Below the pieces are notes generated by a model. The model made no database searches and was not told the DNA's origin. It saw only the letters and a list, made by a program, of their open reading frames with translations. 42,515 nucleotides of DNA from Methylibium sp964616015 (lineage in GTDB: Bacteria > Pseudomonadota > Gammaproteobacteria > Burkholderiales > Burkholderiaceae_C), in NCBI GenBank assembly GCA_964616015.1, contig CAZTTC010000007.1, positions 1 through 42,515 on the forward strand. Direction: 5' to 3'. Of the stretch, positions 8,251-16,599 are shown one piece after another. The position numbers and the translations under genes are program-made. Numbering within the stretch: the stretch's first letter is position 1; each line of letters starts with the position of its first letter.

Positions 8251-9006
8251 ATGAACCTCGCCCAGCCGCCCGTCGACGCGCTACCGCGCCTGCATGCCCG
8301 CCGCCTGCGCGAGATCTATCGCTCGGCCGGCTGGCCGGCGCGCGACGCGATCGAGGTCGACCTGCTGGCGGCGGGACTGCTGGAGCGCATCGGTGCGCCC
8401 GACGGTCGCGAGACCTTGCGCGTCACCGACGCCGGCATCGCCGTGCTGGCGCGGTCGCTGCAGCGCAACCGGGCGGCCTTCAGCGAGCATGAGGCCCTGG
8501 TCGAGCGCGTCGTGCTGGAGATGCAGCGTGCCGGACGCATCGCCTGGCGCACGCTGGCGTTGCGTGCGCGCGTCGACGCGGCCTGGGTGGTCGCGCGGCC
8601 CGACGTGTATTCGGTGCGGCACACCACGGTCGAGGCCTACCTGAGCCCCGTCGTGCACGAGGTCAAGGTCAAGCGCGCCGACCTGCTGGCCGACCTGCGC
8701 CTGGCCGGCAAGCGGGCGGCCTACCTGCAGACGGCGGGGGCCTGCCACTACGTGCTGGCCGAGGGCATCGCCGACGCCGACGAGATCCCGCCGGAATGCG
8801 GTGTCATCGTGGCCCGGCGCCTGCCGGGCGGCGGCTTCGGGGCGCTGGAGAGTCTGCGCCCGGCGCCGCAGCGGGCCGTCGGCCTGCCGTTCTCGGCCTG
8901 GATGGCGCTGGCGCGCGCCACGCCGGCCCAGCCCTTGCTGGACGAGGCCCAGGCCGCGCTCGGTGCGCCGCCGGCCGGGTCGGACGACCTGGCGGCGCCA
9001 CTTTGA
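8251..9006 (+). CDS. MmcB-like putative PD-(D/E)XK nuclease with winged-helix N-terminus
   Basis: 251 residues from the ATG at 8251; in-frame starts at 8230 (ATG) and 8203 (TTG) are possible and no ribosome site decides. Residues 10-75 look like a winged-helix unit (EIYRSAGWPARDAIEVDLLA, then LRVTDAGIAVLARSL). The middle carries a nuclease-like pattern: RPDVYSVRHT (Asp118), then HEVKVKRADLLADL (Glu137, Lys139), then GKRAAYLQTAGACHYVLAEG and PPECGVIVAR. This spacing (PD...ExK, followed by a Tyr/Cys core and a PPxxGV strand) resembles the MmcB DNA-repair family and the restriction-endonuclease fold. Function as a nuclease is inference. It heads a four-gene plus-strand run and is divergent from a TetR gene. 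Confidence 0.6.
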   Translation: MNLAQPPVDALPRLHARRLREIYRSAGWPARDAIEVDLLAAGLLERIGAPDGRETLRVTDAGIAVLARSLQRNRAAFSEHEALVERVVLEMQRAGRIAWRTLALRARVDAAWVVARPDVYSVRHTTVEAYLSPVVHEVKVKRADLLADLRLAGKRAAYLQTAGACHYVLAEGIADADEIPPECGVIVARRLPGGGFGALESLRPAPQRAVGLPFSAWMALARATPAQPLLDEAQAALGAPPAGSDDLAAPL

Positions 9007-9032
9007 GACACTTCGGTTCCCGACCCGCGTCC

Positions 9033-10724
9033 ATGACCATGCCTTCCACGCCTGTCGCCCTGTCGATCCCGCTGGCGGCCGCCCTGCTGCTGGCGGCCTG
9101 CTCGCGGCCCGCCGAGAGCCCGGCCGTCGCCGCGGCCGCGAGCGCAGCGCTCACGGCCGCCGTCACCCCGGCCGTCGTTGCCGCGGTGGCCGTCGGCAGC
9201 GCGCACGACGACAGCGGCATCGCCTGGCGCAAGCCGCAGGGCGAGGCCGAGGCCGACGCAGTCTTTGCCGAGGCCCGGACCCAGGGCAAGCCGGTCTTCG
9301 TCTACTGGGGCGCCGAGTGGTGTCCGCCGTGCAGCCAGGTCAAGGCGACGGTGTTTTCGCGGCCCGAGTTCATCGAGAAGAGCCGCGGCTTCCTGGCCGT
9401 CTATCTCGACGGCGACCGGCCCGGTGCGCAGAAGCTCGGCGAGCGCTTCAAGGTGCGCGGCTACCCCACGATGATCTTGTTCCGCCCCGATGGCAGCGAA
9501 CTGACGCGGCTGCCCGGCGAGGTCGATGCGCAGAAGTACCTGCGGGTGCTGGCGCTGGGCCTCGGCGCGGCGCGGCCGGTCAAGGAGGTGTTCGCGCAGG
9601 CCCGGTCGGCGCCCGCGAAGCTGAGCGCCGAGGACTGGCGCTTGCTGGCCTACTACGCCTGGGACACCGACGAACAGCAGCTCCTGCCCAAGTCCCAGCT
9701 GGCCGCCGCGCTGCAGCGGCTGGCCCAGGCCTGCCCGCCCGACCAGGCCGAAGCCGGCACGCGCCTCATGCTCAAGGCCCTGGTCGCGCAGGCGGCTGCC
9801 GAGCCGACGCCGAAGCGCCGCGCGCCCGCCGCGCTGCGCGAGCGCGTGCTGGCCGTGCTGGCCGACGACCGGCTGGCGCGCGAGAACCTCGATCTCGTCA
9901 GCAACCACGCCCGCGACCTGACGGCGGCCTTGACCGCCCCCAAGACGCCGGAGCGTGAGGCGCTGATCGCGACCTGGGCCGCGACGCTCGACCGCCTGAC
10001 CGCCGACACGCGGCTGTCCCAGGGCGACCGGCTGTCGGCGCTGATCTCGCGCATCGACCTCGCGAAGCTCGAGCTCGGCATCGCGGCCAGGCAGCCGGCA
10101 CCGCTGAGCGCGGTGCTGAAGGAGCACGTGCAGCGCGAGGCGGCCCGCATGGATCGCGAAGTCACCAGCAACGACGAGCGCAATGCCGTCATCACCGGCG
10201 CGGCCTATGCGCTGACCCAGGCCGGGCTGCTGGACGACTCCGACCGCCTGCTGCAGGCCGAACTGTCGCGCTCGCACAGTCCCTACTACGCGATGCTCTC
10301 GCTGGCCGCCAATGCGAAGCGCCGCAACGACAAGCCCGGCGCGCTGGGCTGGTACGAGCGCGCCTACCGCGAGTCCCGCGGCCCGGCCACGCGCGTGCAA
10401 TGGGGGGTGACCTACGTGACGGCCCTGCTCGAACTCGCGCCCGAGGATGGCGCGCGCATCGACCGCGCAGCCGGCAGCGTGCTGGGCGAGTTGCAGGGCC
10501 AGCAGCACGGCTTCTACGAGCGCAACACGGCGGCGCTGGAGCGCATGAGCGCCAAGCTGCTGGCCTGGAACAAGGGGCCGGAGCAGGACGCGGTGCTGGT
10601 CCGGCTGCGCGCGCAGCGCGACGGCCTGTGCGCCGCGCTGCCGGCCGGCGATCCGCAGCGCGCGACCTGCGCCGGACTGCTGGCCGGCACCGGCGCAGCG
10701 GGCAAGAAGAAGCCTGCGGCCTGA
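9033..10724 (+). CDS. Thioredoxin-fold lipoprotein with long helical C-terminal domain
   Basis: 563 residues from the ATG at 9033. The N-terminus is a lipoprotein signal (AAALLLAAC, lipidated Cys23), so the protein is anchored facing the periplasm. An Ala/Pro/Val linker (about 30-58) leads to a thioredoxin domain with WCPPC (Cys97, Cys100) and the cis-Pro strand GYPTMILF. Unlike a plain thioredoxin, about 380 further residues follow. They are helical and partly repeat-like (ALTQAGLLDDSDRLLQAEL, NDKPGALGWYERAYRES), suggesting a TPR-like scaffold. A periplasmic disulfide reductase or oxidase with a docking domain is a reasonable reading. The start is 26 bp after the MmcB-like stop. Confidence 0.85.
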   Translation: MTMPSTPVALSIPLAAALLLAACSRPAESPAVAAAASAALTAAVTPAVVAAVAVGSAHDDSGIAWRKPQGEAEADAVFAEARTQGKPVFVYWGAEWCPPCSQVKATVFSRPEFIEKSRGFLAVYLDGDRPGAQKLGERFKVRGYPTMILFRPDGSELTRLPGEVDAQKYLRVLALGLGAARPVKEVFAQARSAPAKLSAEDWRLLAYYAWDTDEQQLLPKSQLAAALQRLAQACPPDQAEAGTRLMLKALVAQAAAEPTPKRRAPAALRERVLAVLADDRLARENLDLVSNHARDLTAALTAPKTPEREALIATWAATLDRLTADTRLSQGDRLSALISRIDLAKLELGIAARQPAPLSAVLKEHVQREAARMDREVTSNDERNAVITGAAYALTQAGLLDDSDRLLQAELSRSHSPYYAMLSLAANAKRRNDKPGALGWYERAYRESRGPATRVQWGVTYVTALLELAPEDGARIDRAAGSVLGELQGQQHGFYERNTAALERMSAKLLAWNKGPEQDAVLVRLRAQRDGLCAALPAGDPQRATCAGLLAGTGAAGKKKPAA

Positions 10725-10761
10725 TGCGTTGCGCCGACACTCCTCCGCAGCGGCCGACAGC

Positions 10762-11238
10762 ATGACGGCGACGACGAAGCCGCCGCGCCTGCACTGGGAA
10801 GACTTCGCGGTCGGCTCGGTGCGCGAGTTCGGCCGCCGCACGCTGGATCGCGACGAGATCTTGCGCTTTGCGCGCGAGTTCGATCCCCAGCCTTTCCACG
10901 TCGACGAGGAGGCCGCCCGCGCCTCGCTGTTCGGTGGTCTGGCCGCCAGCGGCTGGCACACCTGCGCGCTCGTGATGCGCATGATGTGCGACGATTACCT
11001 GCTCGACTCGTCCAGCCTCGGCTCGCCGGGCATCGACCAGCTTCGCTGGCTCAAGCCCGTCCTGGTCGGCGATACCCTGCGCGTGCGCATGGAGGTGCTC
11101 GAGGCCCGGCCCATGAACAGCCGGCCGGCAGTGGGTCTGGTGCGTTCGCTCTGGACCGTGCTCAACCAGCGCAACGAGCCGGTGCTCACGATGGAGGGTT
11201 GGGGCATGTTCCGCCGACGGGAGACGGTCGATGTGTGA
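10762..11238 (+). CDS. MaoC-like (R)-specific enoyl-CoA hydratase/dehydratase
   Basis: 158 residues from the ATG at 10762 (MTATTKPPRLHWEDFAVGSV). A hot-dog fold is indicated by RFAREFDPQPFHVDEEAA, which holds the catalytic Asp and His pair, and by GGLAASGWHTCALVMRMM, the conserved helix of MaoC proteins. Such enzymes hydrate enoyl-CoA thioesters, often in PHA or fatty-acid metabolism. The single-domain size is typical. It is 37 bp after the thioredoxin gene and 27 bp before the flavin reductase gene, so probably co-transcribed, although no shared pathway is obvious. Confidence 0.92.
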   Translation: MTATTKPPRLHWEDFAVGSVREFGRRTLDRDEILRFAREFDPQPFHVDEEAARASLFGGLAASGWHTCALVMRMMCDDYLLDSSSLGSPGIDQLRWLKPVLVGDTLRVRMEVLEARPMNSRPAVGLVRSLWTVLNQRNEPVLTMEGWGMFRRRETVDV

Positions 11239-11265
11239 CCTCGCGCCACAGGCCGGGGGGCGGCG

Positions 11266-11766
11266 ATGACGCGCGCCCAGGCGCCGTCCTTCACCGCGCA
11301 GGACTTCCGCGCAGCGCTCGGCATGTTCGCGACCGGCGTGACCATCGTCACCGCCCGCACGGCGGCCGGCGAGCGCGTCGGCCTGACGGCCAACTCCTTC
11401 AACTCGGTCTCGCTCGCGCCGCCGCTGGTGCTGTGGAGTCTGGCGCGGCGCTCAGGCACGCTGCCGGCCTTCGCCCAGGGCTCGCACTACGCCATCAATA
11501 TCCTGAGTGCTGCGCAGCACGAGCTGGCCGAGCGCTTTGCGAGCAAGACCGCTGACCGCTTTGCCAGCGTCGCGTGGCGCGAGGGCGAGAGCGGCGCGCC
11601 CGTCCTCGAGGGGGCGGTGGCGGTCTTCGAGTGCTTCAACCGCAGCCGCTACGACGAAGGCGACCATGTCATCTTCGTCGGCGAGGTCGAGCGCTGCAGC
11701 GTGACCGCAGGCGCCACGCCGCTGATCTTCCACGGCGGGCGCTACTTCACCGAACTGCCCATCTGA
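11266..11766 (+). CDS. Flavin reductase family protein
   Basis: 166 residues from the ATG at 11266 (MTRAQAPSFTAQDFRAALGM). The FMN-binding split-barrel pattern is clear: FATGVTIVTA, VGLTANSFNSVSLAPPLVLW, HYAINILS, FASKTADRF and DHVIFVGEVE. These short-chain reductases use NAD(P)H to supply reduced FMN or FAD to a partner monooxygenase (HpaC-like). No oxygenase partner lies in this window, so its partner must be elsewhere or it acts alone. It is the last gene of the 8251-11766 run and is convergent with the PEP-CTERM gene. Confidence 0.93.
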   Translation: MTRAQAPSFTAQDFRAALGMFATGVTIVTARTAAGERVGLTANSFNSVSLAPPLVLWSLARRSGTLPAFAQGSHYAINILSAAQHELAERFASKTADRFASVAWREGESGAPVLEGAVAVFECFNRSRYDEGDHVIFVGEVERCSVTAGATPLIFHGGRYFTELPI

Positions 11767-11769
11767 GTC

Positions 11770-11784
11770 GACCCGCGCCGCGGG
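11770..11784. terminator. Small GC hairpin between convergent genes
   Basis: ACCCGC-GCC-GCGGGT follows the flavin reductase stop by a few bases and could act as a weak terminator. No T-run is present. The remaining 100 bp up to the PEP-CTERM stop hold only further GC-rich partial repeats. Confidence 0.3.
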
Positions 11785-11884
11785 TTCGCCGCCGCCGGCC
11801 CTCGAACGGGGCCGCGCCCGTGGACCGGTGGAGCCGGTCTCGCGCGGTCTGCCGGGACCCGCCGGGTCGTGCGGTGTGGGCCGC

Positions 11885-12574
11885 TCAGGCCTGCGGCCGG
11901 CGGCGCCGCACCACCCAGCCCACGGCCAGCAGGCCGGCAGCCATCATCGCGTAGGTGCTGGGCTCGGGCACGGGGCTCACGCTGAGCACCGAGTAGTCGG
12001 ACTGGTTGGAGCAAGCACGGCAGCCCGGGCCCGGCTGGCCCGTCAGCGCCTCGAAGCGCAGACCGGTTCCGGCGAGGTTGCCGAAAGGATTGCTGACCGT
12101 CCATACGCCGGCGCCGTTGGCGGTCGCCGGGCTGAGGTTGGTGACCAGGCCGCCGAGCGACCAGATCGCGGACGTCGCGCTGGTCGCCGTGAGCAGGCCG
12201 ACCTGGCCGGTGCCCAGCAGCGAGACGCGCGCGACCTCGCGCACATCGTTGTACTCGGGGCCGTCGAACAGGAAGGCGAGGCTGAAGGAGCCGATGCCCA
12301 CGCGCGACGCGAAGCTGGCGACGATGCTCTGGCCGATGTCGATCTCGGCGCCGCTGGCGCCGCCCGACACGCCGATGGCCGTCACGCCGGCCACGGTCTT
12401 GGACGCGAAGCTGCCGCCGCTCGCGCTGAAGCCGATGCCATGCACCGACACCGCGGTGCGGCCCACGGCACCGGCGTGGATCAGGTCGAGCGCCGTGGTC
12501 GTCGTCTGCGCGCCAGCGCTGCCGGCGATCAGCAGGGCCGCGGCGGTGGCGAGGTTCAGGCAGGTCTTCTTCAT
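11885..12574 (-). CDS. PEP-CTERM sorting domain protein
   Basis: 229 residues from MKKTCLNLATAAALLIAGSA, with a signal peptide cleaved near GSAGAQ. The upstream in-frame extension to 12739 is rejected because it is low-complexity and lacks a signal. The mature part is Gly/Ser/Thr/Ala-rich with short alternating strands (GVTAIGVSGGASGAEIDIGQ), typical of extracellular beta-rich proteins. The C-terminus is a full PEP-CTERM tag: VPEPSTYAMMAAGLLAVGW followed by VVRRRRPQA, i.e. motif, membrane helix and basic tail. Exosortase (EpsH/XrtA type) would cut it for export to biofilm or exopolysaccharide matrix; none is in this window. A CRACSNQ pair of cysteines precedes the tag. It lies 127 bp downstream of the acetoacetyl-CoA synthetase gene. 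Confidence 0.92.
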   Translation of the reverse strand: MKKTCLNLATAAALLIAGSAGAQTTTTALDLIHAGAVGRTAVSVHGIGFSASGGSFASKTVAGVTAIGVSGGASGAEIDIGQSIVASFASRVGIGSFSLAFLFDGPEYNDVREVARVSLLGTGQVGLLTATSATSAIWSLGGLVTNLSPATANGAGVWTVSNPFGNLAGTGLRFEALTGQPGPGCRACSNQSDYSVLSVSPVPEPSTYAMMAAGLLAVGWVVRRRRPQA

Positions 12575-12640
12575 GGGCAAGGTCCCGAGAGGTCCGAGGG
12601 GTGCGCGAAGGCGCAACCGATGGACAGAGTCTCCCCGTGC

Positions 12641-12659
12641 GGGCTGTCCGGCACAGCCC
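12641..12659. terminator. Hairpin between the synthetase and PEP-CTERM genes
   Basis: GGGCTGT-N5-ACAGCCC is a 7-bp stem located after the stop of the minus-strand acetoacetyl-CoA synthetase gene and 66 bp before the PEP-CTERM start. It may separate the two transcripts. It lacks a T-run. Confidence 0.3.
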
Positions 12660-12701
12660 CCGAGGCGCGGGCTCGGGCCCCCGCGCATGGGGGGCGGGCG
12701 A

Positions 12702-14750
12702 TCACCGACCGGCAAGCTGCGCGGCGTGCGAGCGTGCAAAGGTCACGAACCACTCGACGCAGGCCGCATTGGCCATCGCGTCGGGATTCAGCACCTGGTG
12801 GGCAGCCGCGCCCATCAGCAGCTTTTTGACCGGCAGCTCCATCTTCTTGCCCGACAGCGTGCGCGGCACGGCGGCCACCTGGAAGATCTCGTCGGGGACG
12901 TGGCGCGGCGACAGCGCCCGACGGATCGCGGCCTCGAGCCGCTTCGTCAACGCCTCGTCGAGCACGAGCCCGTCGCGCAGCACGACGAACAGCGGCATCC
13001 AGCTCGGCCGCCCGAGGTACTCGAGGTCGACGACCAGGCTGTCCAGCACTTCGGGCTGGGCCTCGACCGCGCGGTAGAGCTCGGCCGTGCCCATGCGGAT
13101 GCCGTGGCGGTTGATCGTGGCGTCGCTGCGGCCGTAGATGATGGCGCCGCCGCGCGGCGTGATGCGGATCCAGTCGCCGTGGCGCCAGACCGCAGGGCGC
13201 CCCGCCCGGCCGGGGTACATGGCGAAGTAGCTGTCGTGGTAACGGCGCCCGCCTTCGTCCGCCCAGAAGTACAGCGGCATCGACGGCATCGGCTTCGTGC
13301 ACACCAGTTCACCGACTTCGTCGACCAGCGGGCGCCCGTCCTCGCTCCAGGCCTCGACCGCGGCGCCGAGGCAGCGGCACTGCATCTCGCCCTTGACCAC
13401 CGGCAGCGTCGCCATGCCGGCCACGAAGGCGCCGGCGAAGTCGGTGCCGCCCGAGATCGGATTGAGCCAGATGTCGCGGCCGTCGACCTGCGGGCACTGG
13501 TCCCAGATCCACTGGTAGCACTCGTCCGACAGCGGTGAGCCGGTCGAGCCGATGGCCCGCAGCCGCGACAGGTCGCCCTCGCGCTGCGGCGCCACCCCGG
13601 CCTTCAGGCAGCTGGCGTAGAAGGCGGCGCCGGCGCCGAAGGTGGTGACGCCGGCATCGGCGGCGAAGCGCCACAGCGTGCCCCAGTCCGGCGCGTCGCG
13701 GGGGCCGCCGGGGTTGCCGTCGTACAGGCAGATCGTCGTGCCCGACAACAGGCCCGAGACCTGCGAGTTCCACATGATCCAGCCGGTGCTGCTGTACCAG
13801 TGGTAGCGCTCGCCGGTTGCGACCGTCGTGCCGATGTTGTTGTGCAGCGCGTTGGCCTTCAGGGCCTCGAGCATCACACCGCCGTGTCCGTGCACGATGG
13901 CCTTGGGCAGGCCGGTGGTGCCGCTGGAGTAGACGATCCACAGCGGGTGGTCGAAGGGCAACGGCACCGGGGCCAGGACCGCGTCGGGGTCGGCGATCAG
14001 GGCCTCGAAGCGATGGCAGCTGCGGCCGTGCGCCTCGATGCCGACCCCGTCGCCGGCCGGGTCCAGGTTCGCCACCAGCGCCAGGTGCGCGACGCTCGGC
14101 AACTGCGCGACCAGCTCACCGACCATCGCGCGGCGGTCGTGGACCACGCCGCCCGACACGTAGCCGTCGCAGGCGATCAGGACCCGGGGCTCGATCTGCC
14201 GCCAGCGGTCGAGCACCGCCACCGGGCCCATGTCCGGCGAGCAGACCGACCACACCGCACCGAGGCTCGCGCAGGCGAGGAAGGCGAGCACGGTGTCCGG
14301 CGTGTTGGGCAGGTAGGCACAGACGCGGTCGCCGGGGACGACGCCCAGGCCGCGCAGCGCCGCGGCCAGCGAGGCGACGCGGGTGCGCAAGGCAGGCCAG
14401 TCGGTGGTCGCCAGCGCCCGCCCCATGCCTTCGTTGCGGAACACGATCGCCGGATGGCCGGCCGCGTGTGCCGCGTCGGCGTGGCGGAACACCTGCTGCG
14501 CGTAGTTGAGCTGCGCGCCCTCGAACCAGCGCGCGCCGGGCATGCGCGCCTCGGCCAGCACCGCGCGCCGGGGCGTGGGCGACTGCAGGTCGAAGTAGTC
14601 CCAGACCGAGCCCCAGAAGGCGTCCAGTTCGCGCGTCGACCAGCGCCACAGCGCGTCGTAGCCGTCGGTCGTGGTCGGGTCGAAGTGCAGGTCGCGGTGG
14701 CGCGCCAGCCAGCGCACGTAGTCGAGGATGCGGGGCTCGGGCAGCGCCAT
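12702..14750 (-). CDS. Acetoacetate--CoA ligase (acetoacetyl-CoA synthetase)
   Basis: 682 residues from the ATG at 14750, preceded by GGAG. The ANL adenylating-enzyme motifs are YSSGTTGLPK at 274-283, GRSDATINRHGIRMGTAELY near 540-560, and the catalytic lysine in SGKKMELPVK (Lys635). The N-terminal segments FWGSVWDYFDL and GARWFEGAQLNYAQQ with WSVCSPDMG are typical of acetoacetate rather than acetate ligases (EC 6.2.1.16). The enzyme activates acetoacetate to acetoacetyl-CoA with ATP, in the cytosol, in ketone-body or PHB-linked metabolism. It begins only 22 bp after the second binding-protein gene, so it is probably in the same transcript. That is an unusual link between an ABC importer and acetoacetate use. 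Confidence 0.92.
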   Translation of the reverse strand: MALPEPRILDYVRWLARHRDLHFDPTTTDGYDALWRWSTRELDAFWGSVWDYFDLQSPTPRRAVLAEARMPGARWFEGAQLNYAQQVFRHADAAHAAGHPAIVFRNEGMGRALATTDWPALRTRVASLAAALRGLGVVPGDRVCAYLPNTPDTVLAFLACASLGAVWSVCSPDMGPVAVLDRWRQIEPRVLIACDGYVSGGVVHDRRAMVGELVAQLPSVAHLALVANLDPAGDGVGIEAHGRSCHRFEALIADPDAVLAPVPLPFDHPLWIVYSSGTTGLPKAIVHGHGGVMLEALKANALHNNIGTTVATGERYHWYSSTGWIMWNSQVSGLLSGTTICLYDGNPGGPRDAPDWGTLWRFAADAGVTTFGAGAAFYASCLKAGVAPQREGDLSRLRAIGSTGSPLSDECYQWIWDQCPQVDGRDIWLNPISGGTDFAGAFVAGMATLPVVKGEMQCRCLGAAVEAWSEDGRPLVDEVGELVCTKPMPSMPLYFWADEGGRRYHDSYFAMYPGRAGRPAVWRHGDWIRITPRGGAIIYGRSDATINRHGIRMGTAELYRAVEAQPEVLDSLVVDLEYLGRPSWMPLFVVLRDGLVLDEALTKRLEAAIRRALSPRHVPDEIFQVAAVPRTLSGKKMELPVKKLLMGAAAHQVLNPDAMANAACVEWFVTFARSHAAQLAGR

Positions 14751-14772
14751 GCGGCGGACTCCGGTCGGGGCT

Positions 14773-16599
14773 TCAGCGTGTCCGGGCAGACCGTTCGTCG
14801 ATGTCGACGTACTGCCACAGCTCCTGCCAGAACAGCGGGCGCTTGTAGCCGATGAGCCGCGGCTGCAGCAGGTCGGTGTAGATGCGGTGCACGTGGTACT
14901 TGTAGGGCATGTAGGCGGTGTTGATCCGGCTCATCTCGGCCATCAGGGCCAGGCGTTCGGGGCCGTCGGCCATCTCGTTGCTGCGTCGGTAGATCTGGTC
15001 GAAGCGGTCGTGGCGGAAGCGCGCCAGGTTCTGCCCTCCTGCGGCCGGGCCGTACAGCCGCTGGAAGGAGGGCTGGCCGTCGGGCGAGGCGGCGCTCAAG
15101 CCGACCATCCACAGCATCAGCTTGCCCGAGCGTGCGGCCTTCAGGTTCTCCGGCCACTGGCGCGTCTTGAGCACGATGCGCAGGCCGATCGCCCGCATGC
15201 CGTGTTGCCAGGTCTCGTCGAGCTGACGCGACAGCTGGTCGGACTGGGTCGAGAACTCCAACGCCAGCGGCGAGCCGTCGGGCTGCTCGCGCCAGCCGTC
15301 GCCGTCCTTGTCGACGTAGCCGTACAGGTCGAGCAGGGCCTTGGCGCGCGCCGGGTCGTACTCGGAGTTGGTGCTGTGCATCGCCGGGTTGTAGCCGTAG
15401 GTGTGCGGCATCATCCCGGCCTCGGCCTTGACGGCCTGGCTGCGCCGCACCAGACGGATCTCGCGGTCGAGGTCGAAGCCCAGGCTGATCGCGCGCCGCA
15501 GCGCCACCTTCTCGGGCGTGTAGCCGCCGACCACGGGGTCCTCCATGTTGAACATGGTCATGCGCACGTCCGCATTGACGATGCTGTGCTGGGTGATGCC
15601 GCGCCGGGTCAGGTTGGGCGCGAGCTTGCCGTTGGGAATGGCCTGGTGGGCGAACTCCTCGGGCAGCTCGACCGCGTCGAGCTCGTCGTTCAGGAAGGCC
15701 AGCCAGCGCGGCTGCGGCTCCTCGATGATGCTGACCTCGACGCGGTCCACCATCGGCAGCCGCCGGCCCTTGAAGCGCGCCAGCACGGCCTGGCCGTCGG
15801 CGTCGTCGGCGTTGGGCTCGGCCTCGTAGAACATCTCGCGGAAGTTCGGGTTGCGCTCCAGCACGATCAGCGAGCTGCGCCGCCACTGCTTCAGCACGAA
15901 GGGGCCGGTGCCGACCGGGTGGGCCATGGCGTCGTCGCCGTAGCGCTCGATCACCTCGCGCGCCACGGCGCCGAACAGGTCGCCGGTGGCCAGGTTGTAG
16001 ATGAAGCGCGGGCGCGGCGACTCGAGCCGGAACTGCAGGGTGTAGCGGTCCAGGGCACGCAGGCCCTCGACCGGGCGGTCGTAGTCGAACGGCGTCTTGT
16101 TCTTGAGCGCCTCCTGGCGCAGCGCCTCCAGGCCGATGAAGCCGTTCTCGGCCAGACCGGCATAGACGGGGCTCTTGAGCGCCGGGTCGAAGAAGCGCTT
16201 GAACGAATAGACGTAGTCCTCGGCAACCAGCTCGCGCGGGCGGCCGCCGAAGGCCGGGTCATCGGCGAAGTGGATGCCGGGCCTGAGCCGGATCGTCCAG
16301 ACCCTGAAGTCGGCCGACACCTCGGGCATGGCGGCGGCCGTCAGCGGCTTGATCTTGTAGGGGCGGGCCAGCGGATCGTAGGTGTACAGGCCCTCGAAGA
16401 TGTGCGGCGTGACCGTCCGCGAGTACAGGTCGTTGATGCGGGCCGGGTCGAAGCCGGTCTCGGCCGCCCGGAAGGCGATGCGCAGCACCTTGGGCTTGGC
16501 GGCTGCGGGCGGCTCGGTGGGGGCCCCCGCCGAGGCCGTGCCGGCGACCAGCGCCAGCCCCAGCGCCAGCAGGGCCGCGACGCGGCGCACGGCGCGCAT
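14773..16599 (-). CDS. ABC transporter substrate-binding protein, family 5 (second paralogue)
   Basis: 608 residues from MRAVRRVAALLALGLALVAG, with a signal peptide ending near GTASAG. The family-5 (oligopeptide/dipeptide, SBP_bac_5) pattern includes KVLRIAFRAAETGFDP, GLYTYDPLARP, FRVWTIRLRPGIHFADDP, HPVGTGPFVLKQW and RKTRQWPENLK-like C-terminal blocks. A DKDGDGW segment near the centre resembles a calcium-binding loop. It starts at TGATG, overlapping the stop of the preceding paralogue by one base, so translation is coupled. It lies in front of the synthetase gene. A peptide or other large amphipathic solute is the likely ligand; the sequence does not say which. Confidence 0.92.
   Translation of the reverse strand: MRAVRRVAALLALGLALVAGTASAGAPTEPPAAAKPKVLRIAFRAAETGFDPARINDLYSRTVTPHIFEGLYTYDPLARPYKIKPLTAAAMPEVSADFRVWTIRLRPGIHFADDPAFGGRPRELVAEDYVYSFKRFFDPALKSPVYAGLAENGFIGLEALRQEALKNKTPFDYDRPVEGLRALDRYTLQFRLESPRPRFIYNLATGDLFGAVAREVIERYGDDAMAHPVGTGPFVLKQWRRSSLIVLERNPNFREMFYEAEPNADDADGQAVLARFKGRRLPMVDRVEVSIIEEPQPRWLAFLNDELDAVELPEEFAHQAIPNGKLAPNLTRRGITQHSIVNADVRMTMFNMEDPVVGGYTPEKVALRRAISLGFDLDREIRLVRRSQAVKAEAGMMPHTYGYNPAMHSTNSEYDPARAKALLDLYGYVDKDGDGWREQPDGSPLALEFSTQSDQLSRQLDETWQHGMRAIGLRIVLKTRQWPENLKAARSGKLMLWMVGLSAASPDGQPSFQRLYGPAAGGQNLARFRHDRFDQIYRRSNEMADGPERLALMAEMSRINTAYMPYKYHVHRIYTDLLQPRLIGYKRPLFWQELWQYVDIDERSARTR
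15287..15348. repeat. 62-bp perfect direct repeat, copy 1 (inside the second paralogue)
   Basis: Identical over 62 bp to 17116-17177 in the first paralogue. It encodes the KALLDLYGYVDKDGDGW region in both genes. Flanking sequence diverges at once on both sides, which points to gene conversion or selection on this block after duplication. Confidence 0.85.

Noticed and set aside
8748..10982. A minus-strand open frame of 744 codons
   Set aside because: Antisense to the thioredoxin lipoprotein, whose CPPC and lipobox motifs are on the plus strand.
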